Source: Falsihalocynthiibacter arcticus
Lineage (GTDB): Bacteria > Pseudomonadota > Alphaproteobacteria > Rhodobacterales > Rhodobacteraceae
Reading direction: 5' to 3'
Assembly (NCBI RefSeq): GCF_000812665.2
Contig: NZ_CP014327.1
Coordinates: 1,765,501-1,829,500 of the forward strand
DNA length: 64,000 nucleotides
The notes beneath the pieces are model-generated. The model made no database searches, was not told where the DNA came from, and worked only from the letters and a program-made list of their open reading frames with translations. Numbering within the stretch: position 1 is the first letter of the stretch; each line of letters opens with the position of its first letter. Below are positions 18,753 to 26,639 of the stretch, one piece after another. Both the position numbers and the translations under genes were made by a program.

Positions 18753-18777
18753 AATTGGTAAGAATATATGACCGATA
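18753..18777. promoter_or_regulatory. Operator candidate upstream of the GntR gene
   Basis: AATTGGT-N11-ACCGATA, 28 bases upstream of the GntR start. It shares the left half-site exactly, the 11-base spacing, and ACCRAT on the right with the element before glcD at 42478-42502. The TGGT/ACCA half-sites are typical of the FadR/PdhR group. Confidence 0.55.
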
Positions 18778-18822
18778 GGGGGAATAACAACTGTTATCCC
18801 GCGTGTGCCAGACCCTAAATTG

Positions 18823-18855
18823 AAAGCGGGCGCTGGAAAATTCCGCGCCCGCTTT
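18823..18855 (-). terminator. Hairpin terminator downstream of the OmpA-like gene
   Basis: An 11-bp perfect inverted repeat, AAAGCGGGCGC/GCGCCCGCTTT, with an inner GGA/TCC extension. It lies 12 bases past the OmpA lipoprotein stop on the minus strand. The U-tract is weak (CUUUCAAUUU), so termination may be partial. Confidence 0.6.
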
Positions 18856-18867
18856 GAATGATACCCC

Positions 18868-19518
18868 TTAGTTGGTTGGGTGAATGACGATCTCGACCCG
18901 ACGGTTTGCTGCCTTGCCCTCTTCTGTGAGGTTACTGGCAACGGGGCTGTCTTCGCCTTTACCAACGGCAGATACCCGTCCGCCTGACACGCCCGCGGAC
19001 AATATTTTCGCCATGACAGCGTCCGCACGACGTTGCGAGAGGAGGAGGTTGTGCTCGGCGGTTCCCGTGTTGTCCGTGTGGCCATAAATCGTGACGGTGG
19101 ATTTAGGATAGTTCTGAAGGTTGGTCGCAAGGGCGCGGATTTCTCCGTCGAGGCTCGATTTGACCGTGGAGCTGTCGGAATCAAACAAAATGCCCTGTGG
19201 CATAACGACGATCAATTCCGTACCCGTGTTGACGACATCGATGGCGCTGTTAGTAAAACTGGCATCAAGGTCTTTTTTCTGTTGGTCAAGCGCGCTGCCA
19301 ATTGCGGTGCCAACGATGGCGCCTGCTGCGGCTCCGAGGGCGGCGTTTTTGGGGCTGCCCGATGTCGCGCCAATGAAGCCACCCAAAAGGCCCCCAATAA
19401 TGGCACCGTCTTTTGTTTTGGACTGGCTTTCGCCTGTGACGTACCCAGGGTCCGTACAGCTGGCTAGTGCCAGAACAGCGGCGCTTGCAAGGAGGAGTTT
19501 GGACTTTGTAAGGATCAT
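18868..19518 (-). CDS. OmpA-family lipoprotein with glycine-zipper region
   Basis: Predicted outer-membrane lipoprotein of 216 residues, similar in layout to YiaD/Pal-like proteins. A lipoprotein signal ends in LALASC with the lipidated Cys near residue 21. A Gly/Ala-rich zipper (GAIIGGLLGGFIGA, GAAAGAIVGTAIGSAL) occupies about 39-78. The C-terminal OmpA domain has 'VTIYGHTDNTGTAEHNLLLSQRRADAV' and 'NRRVEIVI', which bind peptidoglycan. It probably tethers the outer membrane to the wall. It is a single gene with a hairpin terminator. Confidence 0.9.
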   Translation of the reverse strand: MILTKSKLLLASAAVLALASCTDPGYVTGESQSKTKDGAIIGGLLGGFIGATSGSPKNAALGAAAGAIVGTAIGSALDQQKKDLDASFTNSAIDVVNTGTELIVVMPQGILFDSDSSTVKSSLDGEIRALATNLQNYPKSTVTIYGHTDNTGTAEHNLLLSQRRADAVMAKILSAGVSGGRVSAVGKGEDSPVASNLTEEGKAANRRVEIVIHPTN

Positions 19519-19624
19519 CTAGGACCTCTTTCTGTTGCTCGATTTTGCCCTTTTTACAACGGAAATTGCAGCAAGCGATAGCACAAACACACACCACTGC
19601 GCGATTTGTTGCCTGAATGTTTTC

Positions 19625-20476
19625 CTAAGAGGCGGCGCGTTCGGACTGTGCTGTTTCATAAGCAAGCATGGCCCGCTTGACCGGGAGGCCCCAATGATAC
19701 CCACCCAACCCGCCGGATTTGCGCAATGCGCGGTGGCATGGAATGAGCCAACTCACCGGATTGCGCCCGACGGCTGTGCCTACGGCCCGCACCGCGCGTG
19801 GACTGCCGATGCGCCCAGCAATCTCGGAATAGGTGGTCACTTGGCCGCTCGGAACATTCAGCAGGGCTTCCCAGACTTTGATTTGAAACGGCGCGCCAAT
19901 CAGATGCAAACTGGCTTGGCCCGATTGCTCCAAAGCTGCGGTGACCCATGTTTGGATTCTGGCAGGCTCTTCGATGAAATTCGCAAAGGGCCAGCGGCGA
20001 TGTAAGTCGTCATAGGTGGCTTGGGTGCCCATTTCGTCGGAAAACCCCATACCGCAAAGGCCTTTGTCGGTTCCCATCGCCAAACATGGGCCAAAGGGGC
20101 TTTCAAACCAACCCGTAAAAATAGTGAGGTCCGCGCCTTTCTTGGCAAATTCGCCGGGGCTCATGGCCTCCCAGCGCAAGAAGAGATCGTGCAGTCGGCC
20201 GCTCCCTGAAAGGCCCGTTTCGTGGGCAACAGCGAGGGTCGTGAAGTTGTTTTTTAGCAGGGTTTTCGCGTGATCAAGGGTTAAGTACTGTTGATATCTT
20301 TTGGGCGACACCCCGACCCATCCCGAGAAGAGGCGCTGGAGATGCGCGGGGCTCATTTGTACTTCGCGTGCCAAATCTTCGAGCGCTAGGGGGACGCCGC
20401 CCGCCGCGTCAACGGCTTCGATCGCCCGTTTGACAACACCGTAATGGTACTTTTTTTCGAATGAATTGTCCGACAT
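19625..20476 (-). CDS. Ada-like AraC helix-turn-helix / O6-methylguanine-DNA methyltransferase
   Basis: Protein of 283 residues joining an N-terminal AraC-type helix-turn-helix (about 10-100, 'LALEDLAREVQMSPAHLQRLFSGWVGVSP') to a C-terminal alkyltransferase domain with the active-site motif 'IPCHRALRKSGGLGGYHWG'. It repairs O6-alkylguanine by accepting the alkyl group on Cys and may activate repair genes. It lacks the N-terminal zinc/Cys phosphotriester domain of full E. coli Ada, so how it would sense damage is unclear. The ATG at 20476 has AAAGGAG six bases upstream. It is divergent from the nth repair gene. Confidence 0.9.
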   Translation of the reverse strand: MSDNSFEKKYHYGVVKRAIEAVDAAGGVPLALEDLAREVQMSPAHLQRLFSGWVGVSPKRYQQYLTLDHAKTLLKNNFTTLAVAHETGLSGSGRLHDLFLRWEAMSPGEFAKKGADLTIFTGWFESPFGPCLAMGTDKGLCGMGFSDEMGTQATYDDLHRRWPFANFIEEPARIQTWVTAALEQSGQASLHLIGAPFQIKVWEALLNVPSGQVTTYSEIAGRIGSPRAVRAVGTAVGRNPVSWLIPCHRALRKSGGLGGYHWGLPVKRAMLAYETAQSERAAS

Positions 20477-20592
20477 GGGAAACTCCTTTGCATCTATCAT
20501 AATCTACCGCTGATGTGGGTCGATCCATTTCTTGCGCAATTCGTCGATTTTGAATACTTGCCGCATTGGTCACAAAAGGGCATATGGTTCGC

Positions 20593-21240
20593 ATGGCAAA
20601 ACAGATGAACTATCATACGATCCACCAGATTTTTTCGCGCTTTCAAGAAGCCGAGCCTGAACCCAAAGGCGAGTTGGACCATACCAATGTCTATACATTG
20701 GTGGTGGCCGTTGCCCTTTCGGCGCAGGCCACGGACGTTGGCGTTAATAAGGCCACCAAGGCGCTGTTTGAAATTGCCGACACCCCGCAAAAAATGCTTA
20801 ACCTCGGACTTGAGGGGCTGACTGAGCATATCAAGACCATCGGGTTGTTCCGCCAAAAAGCCAAGAACGTCATGAAAATGAGCCAGATTTTGGTGGAAGA
20901 ATATGGTGGAGAAGTGCCGTCTTCGCGTGCGGCCCTTGAGAGCCTGCCCGGAGTTGGGCGCAAAACGGCGAATGTCGTTTTGAACATGTGGTGGGATATT
21001 CCCGCACAGGCCGTGGACACCCATATTTTCCGGTTCGGGAACCGCTCCGGCGTCGCTCCGGGCAAGGATGTAGTGGTCGTTGAACGCGCAATTGAGGATA
21101 ACATCCCCGCTGAATTTCAACGCCACGCGCATCACTGGATGATTTTGCACGGGCGGTATACATGCAAGGCGCGCAAGCCGATGTGTGGCACCTGTCTCAT
21201 CCGTGATCTCTGTGAATTTGAGGATAAAGAATATGACTAA
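20593..21240 (+). CDS. nth: Endonuclease III
   Basis: Base-excision repair glycosylase/AP lyase for oxidised pyrimidines, about 215 residues. It shows the helix-hairpin-helix 'LPGVGRKTANVVLN' with the catalytic Lys, 'VDTHIFR' with the catalytic Asp, and a C-terminal [4Fe-4S] cluster motif C-X6-C-X2-C-X5-C ('CKARKPMCGTCLIRDLC'). The start may be ATG 20593 (MAKQMNY, AAAAGGG 12 bases upstream) or ATG 20584. It overlaps the following kinase by eight bases and is divergent from the alkylation-repair gene. Confidence 0.95.
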   Translation: MAKQMNYHTIHQIFSRFQEAEPEPKGELDHTNVYTLVVAVALSAQATDVGVNKATKALFEIADTPQKMLNLGLEGLTEHIKTIGLFRQKAKNVMKMSQILVEEYGGEVPSSRAALESLPGVGRKTANVVLNMWWDIPAQAVDTHIFRFGNRSGVAPGKDVVVVERAIEDNIPAEFQRHAHHWMILHGRYTCKARKPMCGTCLIRDLCEFEDKEYD

Positions 21241-22225
21241 GAAGTACCAAACCGTCGGGATCGGGAATGCGATTGTTGATGTGATTACGCAAGCGGATGA
21301 CAATTTCCTCGAAATGATGGGGATCGAAAAAGGTATCATGCAACTTGTCGAACGCGAGCGCGCTGAAGTACTTTATGGATCGATGAAAGATCGCGTTCAA
21401 ACGCCGGGTGGATCGGTGGCAAACGCCTTGGCAGGGCTCGGGGGGCTTGGGCTTTCAACGGCGTTTATCGGGCGCGTTCACGATGATGCGCTCGGCCGGT
21501 TTTATGCCGATAAAATGGCTGCGGGCGGCACAGTGTTTGTTAATCCGCCAGTTGCGGGCGGTGATTTGCCGACATCGCGCTCGATGGTGTTTGTCTCTCC
21601 CGACGGGGAGCGCTCGATGAATACCTACCTCGGCGTTTCTGCGGATTTGGGACCTGAGGATGTCTCGATAGAGGTGACGAGTCAGGCGGAGATTTTGTTC
21701 CTTGAAGGGTATCTTTTTGACAAACCTAAGGGCAAGGAAGCCTTTGAACTGGCCGCGAAATCCTGCCAGTCGACAGGCGGAAAAGCGGGAATTGCGCTGT
21801 CGGATCCCTTCTGTGTGGATCGTCATCGCGATGATTTTCGACGCCTGTCACGCGACCTTGATTTCGTCCTTGGGAATGAACAAGAATGGTGCGGCTTGTA
21901 TGAAACCGACGACCTAGATGTGGCGCTCGGACATGCGGCGGTTGATTGCGGGCTTGTGGCCTGTACGCGCTCCGGATCAGAAGTTGTTATCCTGCACGAA
22001 GGCGAACGCGTGACTATTCCTGTTAAACGGATTGTTCCGGTTGATGCGACGGGCGCAGGAGATCAATTCGCGGCGGGGTTCCTTTATGGGGTTGCAACGG
22101 GGCAAAGCCTTGAAGTCTCAGGGAAAATGGGCTGTGTTGCTGCTGCCGAAGTTATTCGCCATGTGGGGCCGCGTCCGAACGAAGACGTAAAAGCCCTTTT
22201 CCGAGCAGCAAACCTCTTAGGATAA
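21233..22225 (+). CDS. PfkB-family kinase, probable adenosine kinase
   Basis: Sugar/nucleoside kinase of the ribokinase fold, 330 residues. The N terminus is 'YQTVGIGNAIVDVITQADDNFL', then 'TPGGSVANALAGLGGLG'. The C-terminal PfkB signature 'VDATGAGDQFAAGFLYG' contains the catalytic Asp and anion hole. The N-terminal wording and overall layout match bacterial proteins annotated as adenosine kinase, but a sugar substrate cannot be excluded by eye. It overlaps the end of nth (ATGACTAA), so the two are translationally linked. Confidence 0.88.
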   Translation: MTKKYQTVGIGNAIVDVITQADDNFLEMMGIEKGIMQLVERERAEVLYGSMKDRVQTPGGSVANALAGLGGLGLSTAFIGRVHDDALGRFYADKMAAGGTVFVNPPVAGGDLPTSRSMVFVSPDGERSMNTYLGVSADLGPEDVSIEVTSQAEILFLEGYLFDKPKGKEAFELAAKSCQSTGGKAGIALSDPFCVDRHRDDFRRLSRDLDFVLGNEQEWCGLYETDDLDVALGHAAVDCGLVACTRSGSEVVILHEGERVTIPVKRIVPVDATGAGDQFAAGFLYGVATGQSLEVSGKMGCVAAAEVIRHVGPRPNEDVKALFRAANLLG

Positions 22226-22232
22226 TCAATCC

Positions 22233-22282
22233 TTTCCCTCCTCGGATTTCCACCTAAACTGCTGGAAATCCGAGGAGGGAAA
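22233..22282 (+). promoter_or_regulatory. 20-bp perfect hairpin that sequesters the denD ribosome binding site
   Basis: Left arm 22233-22252 and right arm 22263-22282 are perfect reverse complements over 20 bases, with a 10-base loop. The right arm contains GAGGAGGG, the ribosome binding site of the gene whose ATG is at 22284, two bases after the stem. There is no U-tract on either strand, so it does not look like an intrinsic terminator. Translational control or transcript-end protection is inferred. Confidence 0.7.
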
Positions 22283-22283
22283 A

Positions 22284-23273
22284 ATGCACGTATTGATAAT
22301 TGGCGCGGCCGGTATGGTCGGGCAAAAACTCACCAATCGATTGGCGCATTTGGCGGGCCTTTCTGGCCGCGAGATAACGCAGTTAACCCTCGCGGATGTG
22401 GTGGCGCCCGCGGCACCCGAAGGTTTTGGCGGCGCGGTCACTCTGCGGGCGGCCGATATTACGGCGCCCGAAACCGCGCTTTCCCTTGTCGCGGAGCGTC
22501 CCGACGTGATTTTTCATCTTGCGGCCATCGTTTCGGGCGAAGCGGAGGAGAAGTTCGACAAAGGATACGCCATCAATCTTGCAGCGTTTCAAACCCTCCT
22601 TGAGGCCATCCGCGCGCAAAGCACACTGAACGCCCCCTACGTCCCCCGCCTAGTATTCACCTCCTCTATCGCCGTATTCGGCGCGCCTTTTCCAGATATC
22701 ATCGATGACGAATTTCACTCGACCCCGCTTACAAGTTACGGCACGCAAAAGGCCATTTGCGAACTTCTGGTTAATGACTATTCCCGCAAGGGTTTTGTCG
22801 ATGGCGTGGGTATCCGCCTCCCTACGGTCTGTATTCGCCCCGGAAAACCCAACCTCGCAGCCTCAGGTTTCTTTTCCAATATTATGCGTGAGCCGTTGAT
22901 CGGGTTAGAGGCTGTTTTGCCCGTTTCCAAAGACGTGGTGCATTGGCATGCAAGTCCGCGCTCGGCCGTTGGCTTCTTAATTCATGCCGCACAAATGGAC
23001 ACGCGCCTGCTTGGGGCGCGTCGTTCTATGTCGATGCCGGGATTGGCAGCAAGCGTTGGCGACCAAATTGCAGCGCTTGACCGCGTGGCAGGAGCGTCAG
23101 CGGTCAAGTTAATAAAATCTGTGCCCGACGAAAAAATCATTCAAATTGTGCTAGGATGGCCTCGGACCTTTGCGCCCCAAAGGGCTATTTCCCTCGGGTT
23201 TCAATCTGAGAAAACTTTTGACGAAATTATCCAAGTTCATATCGACGACGAACTGGGAGGCTCCCTGCCTTAA
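22284..23273 (+). CDS. denD: NAD-dependent epimerase/dehydratase, DenD-like (D-erythronate dehydrogenase)
   Basis: Extended short-chain dehydrogenase of 329 residues. The N-terminal Rossmann motif is 'LIIGAAGMVGQKL', then 'VIFHLAAIVSGEAEEKF', the catalytic Ser region 'VFTSSIAVFGAPFPD', and YxxxK as 'SYGTQKAICELL'. 'RLPTVCIRPGKPNLAASGFFSNIMREPL' is typical of the DenD group, which oxidises D-erythronate at C2. The other Den enzymes (OtnC, OtnI and the kinase) are not adjacent, so substrate assignment is moderate. The ribosome binding site lies inside a perfect hairpin. Confidence 0.78.
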   Translation: MHVLIIGAAGMVGQKLTNRLAHLAGLSGREITQLTLADVVAPAAPEGFGGAVTLRAADITAPETALSLVAERPDVIFHLAAIVSGEAEEKFDKGYAINLAAFQTLLEAIRAQSTLNAPYVPRLVFTSSIAVFGAPFPDIIDDEFHSTPLTSYGTQKAICELLVNDYSRKGFVDGVGIRLPTVCIRPGKPNLAASGFFSNIMREPLIGLEAVLPVSKDVVHWHASPRSAVGFLIHAAQMDTRLLGARRSMSMPGLAASVGDQIAALDRVAGASAVKLIKSVPDEKIIQIVLGWPRTFAPQRAISLGFQSEKTFDEIIQVHIDDELGGSLP

Positions 23274-24028
23274 CCATTGCGCAAAATTCGGTCTGCAACA
23301 CTTGGTGCAAGGCGCTGGAGGATCCGGAGCATTTTGGTGCGTTCGACCCAAATGCGTTTCTTACCCTTTTCGACCCCTTCTAAAACTTCCTCTGCAGCAT
23401 CAATAGGGCGCATTTTTTTGAGTGGGTCACCGCGAGAGAGACCCGTGTCGACAAGGGCCATGACGGCCTCGCTGACAAGAATACGGGTTTTCGCATCTTC
23501 GCATTGATATCGAAGGGTTTTGGTGAAACTACCCAAGCCCGCTTTCGTTGCACAATAGACTGGTGCAGAGGCTTTGGGTGAAATTGCCAAGCCAGATGTC
23601 ACATTGACGATACAGGCGTTTGACTGCGCGCTTAAGAGCGGCAGAAGGGCGTTGCATAACCCGATGGGTGCGGTGAGATTGATGGCGATTTCACGTTGAA
23701 ATGTGGCAAGGGACGTGCGCTCTGTGGCAAATAAATCGGTATGTTCCATGATCGCGGCGTTATTGATCAGGCCTGCGCAATCTGGGTGTTCGGCCGTGAC
23801 CCAATTTGCCACGGCTCGCACCATTTCTGGGTCTTGGAGGTCAGCGGCAAGGACGAAAACTCTATCGAGATGCTCTTGGGCCAAACGTTCGAGTTCGGGC
23901 TCATCGCGCGCAACAGCAAGTACAGTCGCGCCCCGCGCAATCAGCAGGTCCGTCAATGCGCGCCCGATGCCGCGCGTCGCGCCTGTTACAAGGATCGTTT
24001 TGTTTTGAAATGAAAATTTGTGAGACAT
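23270..24028 (-). CDS. Short-chain dehydrogenase/reductase
   Basis: Classical SDR of 252 residues. The nucleotide-binding motif is 'ILVTGATRGIGRAL', then 'LINNAAIMEH', the catalytic Ser in 'IVNVTSGLAIS' and Tyr/Lys in 'PVYCATKAGL' (YxxxK). The substrate is unknown. The stop overlaps the denD stop region by four bases on the opposite strand. It is divergent from a TetR regulator with a palindrome between them, so it is the probable target of that regulator. Confidence 0.88.
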   Translation of the reverse strand: MSHKFSFQNKTILVTGATRGIGRALTDLLIARGATVLAVARDEPELERLAQEHLDRVFVLAADLQDPEMVRAVANWVTAEHPDCAGLINNAAIMEHTDLFATERTSLATFQREIAINLTAPIGLCNALLPLLSAQSNACIVNVTSGLAISPKASAPVYCATKAGLGSFTKTLRYQCEDAKTRILVSEAVMALVDTGLSRGDPLKKMRPIDAAEEVLEGVEKGKKRIWVERTKMLRILQRLAPSVADRILRNG

Positions 24029-24068
24029 TCGGCACCAAGTTTAACTGTGAAAAGGACGTTTCCGTGAT

Positions 24069-24090
24069 AATGTAAGGAAAAGCTCACATT
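24069..24090. promoter_or_regulatory. Operator candidate between SDR and TetR genes
   Basis: AATGTAAG-N6-CTCACATT is an inverted repeat with seven of eight matching arm positions in the 77-base gap between the divergent SDR (ATG 24028) and TetR (ATG 24106) genes. Size and place suit a TetR dimer site. The assignment is inferred. Confidence 0.4.
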
Positions 24091-24105
24091 GGAAATTCGC
24101 GTTCT

Positions 24106-24729
24106 ATGGCTAAAACATCACTGCAGCTGACCCCCAAGAAAATACCGATTCAAACGCGCTCGAAAGCGACTGTTGAAGTGATTCTGCAAGCGACGGCTCA
24201 TATTTTGGAAAGCGGTGGCCTGGCGATTCTTACCACGAATTTGATTGCCGAGAGGGCGGGGGTGAGTGTGGGGTCGGTCTATCAGTATTTCCCCTCCAAG
24301 GAGGCGATACTGATAGAATTGGTGCGACGAATGCGCCAAGATCTGTGTGAAGACCTTGAGGAAGCAAGAGACTCGATTAGAGGGCTTGGCTTGCGGGAAG
24401 CGGTCGAAAAGATGGTGCGGGCCAGCGCTGCGCACCATATCCGCGCTCCAAGACGCGTGGAGGTTTTGGAATATGCGGAACTCGAGTTACCGATGACGAC
24501 GGAAATCGAGGCTTTAAAACGTCGTTCCCTTTCTGCGGTTCTTTTTGTCCTCGATCGTTACGACATCATAGATGCGCCGACTGCTGCCTTTGATTTAAGC
24601 GCAATGTGCAAAGGGGTTATTGGCGCGCAGGCCCAGATCGGGTGCAAAGATTTTGAACCGGTGATCCGGCGCCTCACCGATGCCGTTTGTGGCTACCTTT
24701 TGGGAGCGCCGGACGAGAGAAATTCGTAA
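24106..24729 (+). CDS. TetR/AcrR-family transcriptional regulator
   Basis: Regulator of 207 residues. The N-terminal helix-turn-helix is 'ILESGGLAILTTNLIAERAGVSVGSVYQYFPSKEAILIELVRRM' (about residues 25-75 with flanking helix). The C-terminal ligand domain is unassigned. It is divergent from the SDR gene. The last 37 bases overlap the end of the convergent threonine dehydratase gene. Confidence 0.9.
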   Translation: MAKTSLQLTPKKIPIQTRSKATVEVILQATAHILESGGLAILTTNLIAERAGVSVGSVYQYFPSKEAILIELVRRMRQDLCEDLEEARDSIRGLGLREAVEKMVRASAAHHIRAPRRVEVLEYAELELPMTTEIEALKRRSLSAVLFVLDRYDIIDAPTAAFDLSAMCKGVIGAQAQIGCKDFEPVIRRLTDAVCGYLLGAPDERNS

Positions 24730-25673
24730 AAACGTTTCGCTCCTATGTTGGACCCACAAGCAATAATTCCGATATTTTTACCGGCAAGTTCGCTCTTGAG
24801 CGGCCCGGTGATCGCAGCCGTCGTCGCGGCACACGCAGGTTCCGCGACGATCTTGAGGCCATCGAAAAGCACAGTCATCGCCCGTGTCATCTCGTCGTCT
24901 TCGACCTCGACCATCTGATCCACATATCGTTGCGCAAGACCAAAGGAATAAGGCATGGCGAGGGGGGAGCCCAAACTGTCCGCGATGGTGTTAACCTTGT
25001 CCAATCGCTGGGGGCTCCCTATTTCGAGCGACCGAGTCATGCTGTTTGCCCCAACGGGTTCGACGCCGTAGATGCGAATGTTTGGATGAATAAGTTTCGC
25101 CGCGAGAGCGAGCCCACTTATTAAACCACCGCCTCCGACGGGAATGACCAAAGCGTCCAAATCGGGCGTGTCCGTTAATATCTCAAGGCCAATGGTTGCC
25201 GCACCCAGAGTCATATAGGGACTTTCAAACGGGTGGAGGGGCGTTGCGCCCGCGGCTGAAAGCATGTCCATCCGTGCGAAGGCTGCGGTGATGTCTTCGG
25301 CCAACTCAACTTCGGCCCCAAGCGCAATACAGCCTTCAATGCGCGCGGAATCTGTTGCCTTGGGCATGATGACCTTAGCCGAAATACCGGATTTTCTTGC
25401 CCCCCAAGCAACGGCCAACGCGTGATTGCCCCCGCTGACTGCGACAACGCCTGCCGCGCGCGCGGTGGGGTCCATTGCAGCAATCGCCAACAGAACACCG
25501 CGCGCTTTGAAGGTTCCTGTTTCTTGAAACAGTTCCATTTTCATAGTCACTTGAGCATCAGCGGGAAGACCAGCAATACGGTCAGGACTCAGCCTTACCG
25601 AAGGTGTCCGAATGATTTGTCCACGCAAGGATTCGGCCGCTGTCTTAATATCGGGAAGGTCTGGATAGCTCAT
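24693..25673 (-). CDS. Threonine/serine dehydratase, PLP-dependent
   Basis: Fold-type II PLP enzyme of 326 residues that deaminates threonine or serine to the 2-oxo acid. The PLP Lys is in 'TGTFKARGVLLA', substrate-loop residues are 'VAVSGGNHALAVAWGARKSG', and the phosphate-binding glycine loop is 'VIPVGGGGLISGLALA'. It lacks the C-terminal ACT domain of biosynthetic IlvA, so a catabolic or broad-specificity enzyme, or a serine racemase, is likely. Its ATG overlaps the sulfotransferase stop by four bases. Confidence 0.88.
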   Translation of the reverse strand: MSYPDLPDIKTAAESLRGQIIRTPSVRLSPDRIAGLPADAQVTMKMELFQETGTFKARGVLLAIAAMDPTARAAGVVAVSGGNHALAVAWGARKSGISAKVIMPKATDSARIEGCIALGAEVELAEDITAAFARMDMLSAAGATPLHPFESPYMTLGAATIGLEILTDTPDLDALVIPVGGGGLISGLALAAKLIHPNIRIYGVEPVGANSMTRSLEIGSPQRLDKVNTIADSLGSPLAMPYSFGLAQRYVDQMVEVEDDEMTRAMTVLFDGLKIVAEPACAATTAAITGPLKSELAGKNIGIIACGSNIGAKRFYEFLSSGAPKR

Positions 25674-26491
25674 TTCTCACCAAGTTTCGCGTGGACTTCA
25701 TCAAGATCGACAGGCTGCAGCGGCATCTTGTTGGCGGGATTTTCAAAGTCATATTGAAAAAGGCGGAAATCACGTTTGTAAATTTCATAAACGAGATGCA
25801 TGGACAGATCGTCGAAGTAATCTTCAACGGGATGCAGGCGTTTTGGCCCGTGGCCTTCACTTTCGTTGAAGCGCGGAATTTGGGAGAGGTCCACCGCATG
25901 AGGTGTCTCAATCGCGTTCAAAACCTCTTGCATTCCCTCATTAAAACGTTCGGTGAAGATAATTTTGTTATACTTTCCACCGTTGTTAATAAACGTCGAA
26001 ACATGCCCCGACATGGCGGACCAATGGATGTCTGGGTCCATCGGACGGCGCCAACGAATGCTGTCGCGGGCAAACAAAAGGAATCGGCGAAAGCTCTTTA
26101 CTTGATCAAATTCGAATCCTGTTTCCGGATCGCCAACTTCGATCCCGTATTTCTGAACCAACAAAGGTACCAGATTGCCACGATACCGTTTTCCATTGCG
26201 TTGAATGCCGCAAATTTTATCGAAAAAGGAGCTTAGAATACGGGTGTAGGGGTTGCGGACACAGGTGAAAGCGTAACTTTCGTGGCCTGTCACGTTGCGC
26301 TCTATAATGGGCTGGCTGGCTTCAATGGCCCATTTATGCAGCCCCGCTTTTGAGTCGTGAATGTCGCCATCAAAAAAAGTGCCATGATCGGAGTAATACA
26401 TGATCTGCCCGATGGTCGAGCAGGCGCATTTCGGAACAACGCGGTATACCACGCTTTCACTCTCGGTCATCCAAGTGCCGGGAAAGCCCAT
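25670..26491 (-). CDS. Sulfotransferase-family protein
   Basis: Protein of about 273 residues. The motif 'YRVVPKCACSTIGQIMYYSD' near the N terminus resembles the 5'-PAPS-binding loop of carbohydrate (sulfotransferase 2-type) enzymes. 'ESYAFTCVRNPYTRILSSFFDKI' matches the 3'-phosphate-binding segment (RNPYTRLLS-like). It probably sulfates a surface glycan. I chose the ATG at 26491 (MGFPGTW) with GGAG ten bases upstream; 26470 is an alternative. It is divergent from a GT14-like glycosyltransferase, which suggests a joint role in surface polysaccharide modification. Confidence 0.82.
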   Translation of the reverse strand: MGFPGTWMTESESVVYRVVPKCACSTIGQIMYYSDHGTFFDGDIHDSKAGLHKWAIEASQPIIERNVTGHESYAFTCVRNPYTRILSSFFDKICGIQRNGKRYRGNLVPLLVQKYGIEVGDPETGFEFDQVKSFRRFLLFARDSIRWRRPMDPDIHWSAMSGHVSTFINNGGKYNKIIFTERFNEGMQEVLNAIETPHAVDLSQIPRFNESEGHGPKRLHPVEDYFDDLSMHLVYEIYKRDFRLFQYDFENPANKMPLQPVDLDEVHAKLGEK

Positions 26492-26639
26492 ATTTATATC
26501 GTCTCCAATAGTGTGCCCGAACAGAAATACGCGGTGCTGACTTATTTTTGCACAAAAAAGCAAAGAAACGCTGTTTATTCAACGCCTGTTAGCGTTATTT
26601 GTGTAAACAATCTGGGATATTAAGGGTTTTGTTTCGTAA

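Noticed and set aside
18726-19184. N-terminal extension of the GntR ORF
   Set aside because: The extension overlaps the OmpA-like gene in antisense, a hairpin terminator and the operator. The GntR domain starts normally at 18725.
20497-21339. 280-residue minus-strand ORF opposite nth
   Set aside because: It covers endonuclease III and the kinase start in antisense. No motif supports it.
24693-24729. 37-base tail-to-tail overlap of the TetR and threonine dehydratase genes, considered as a frameshift
   Set aside because: Both proteins end at plausible lengths and the overlap is convergent, so no frame error is needed.
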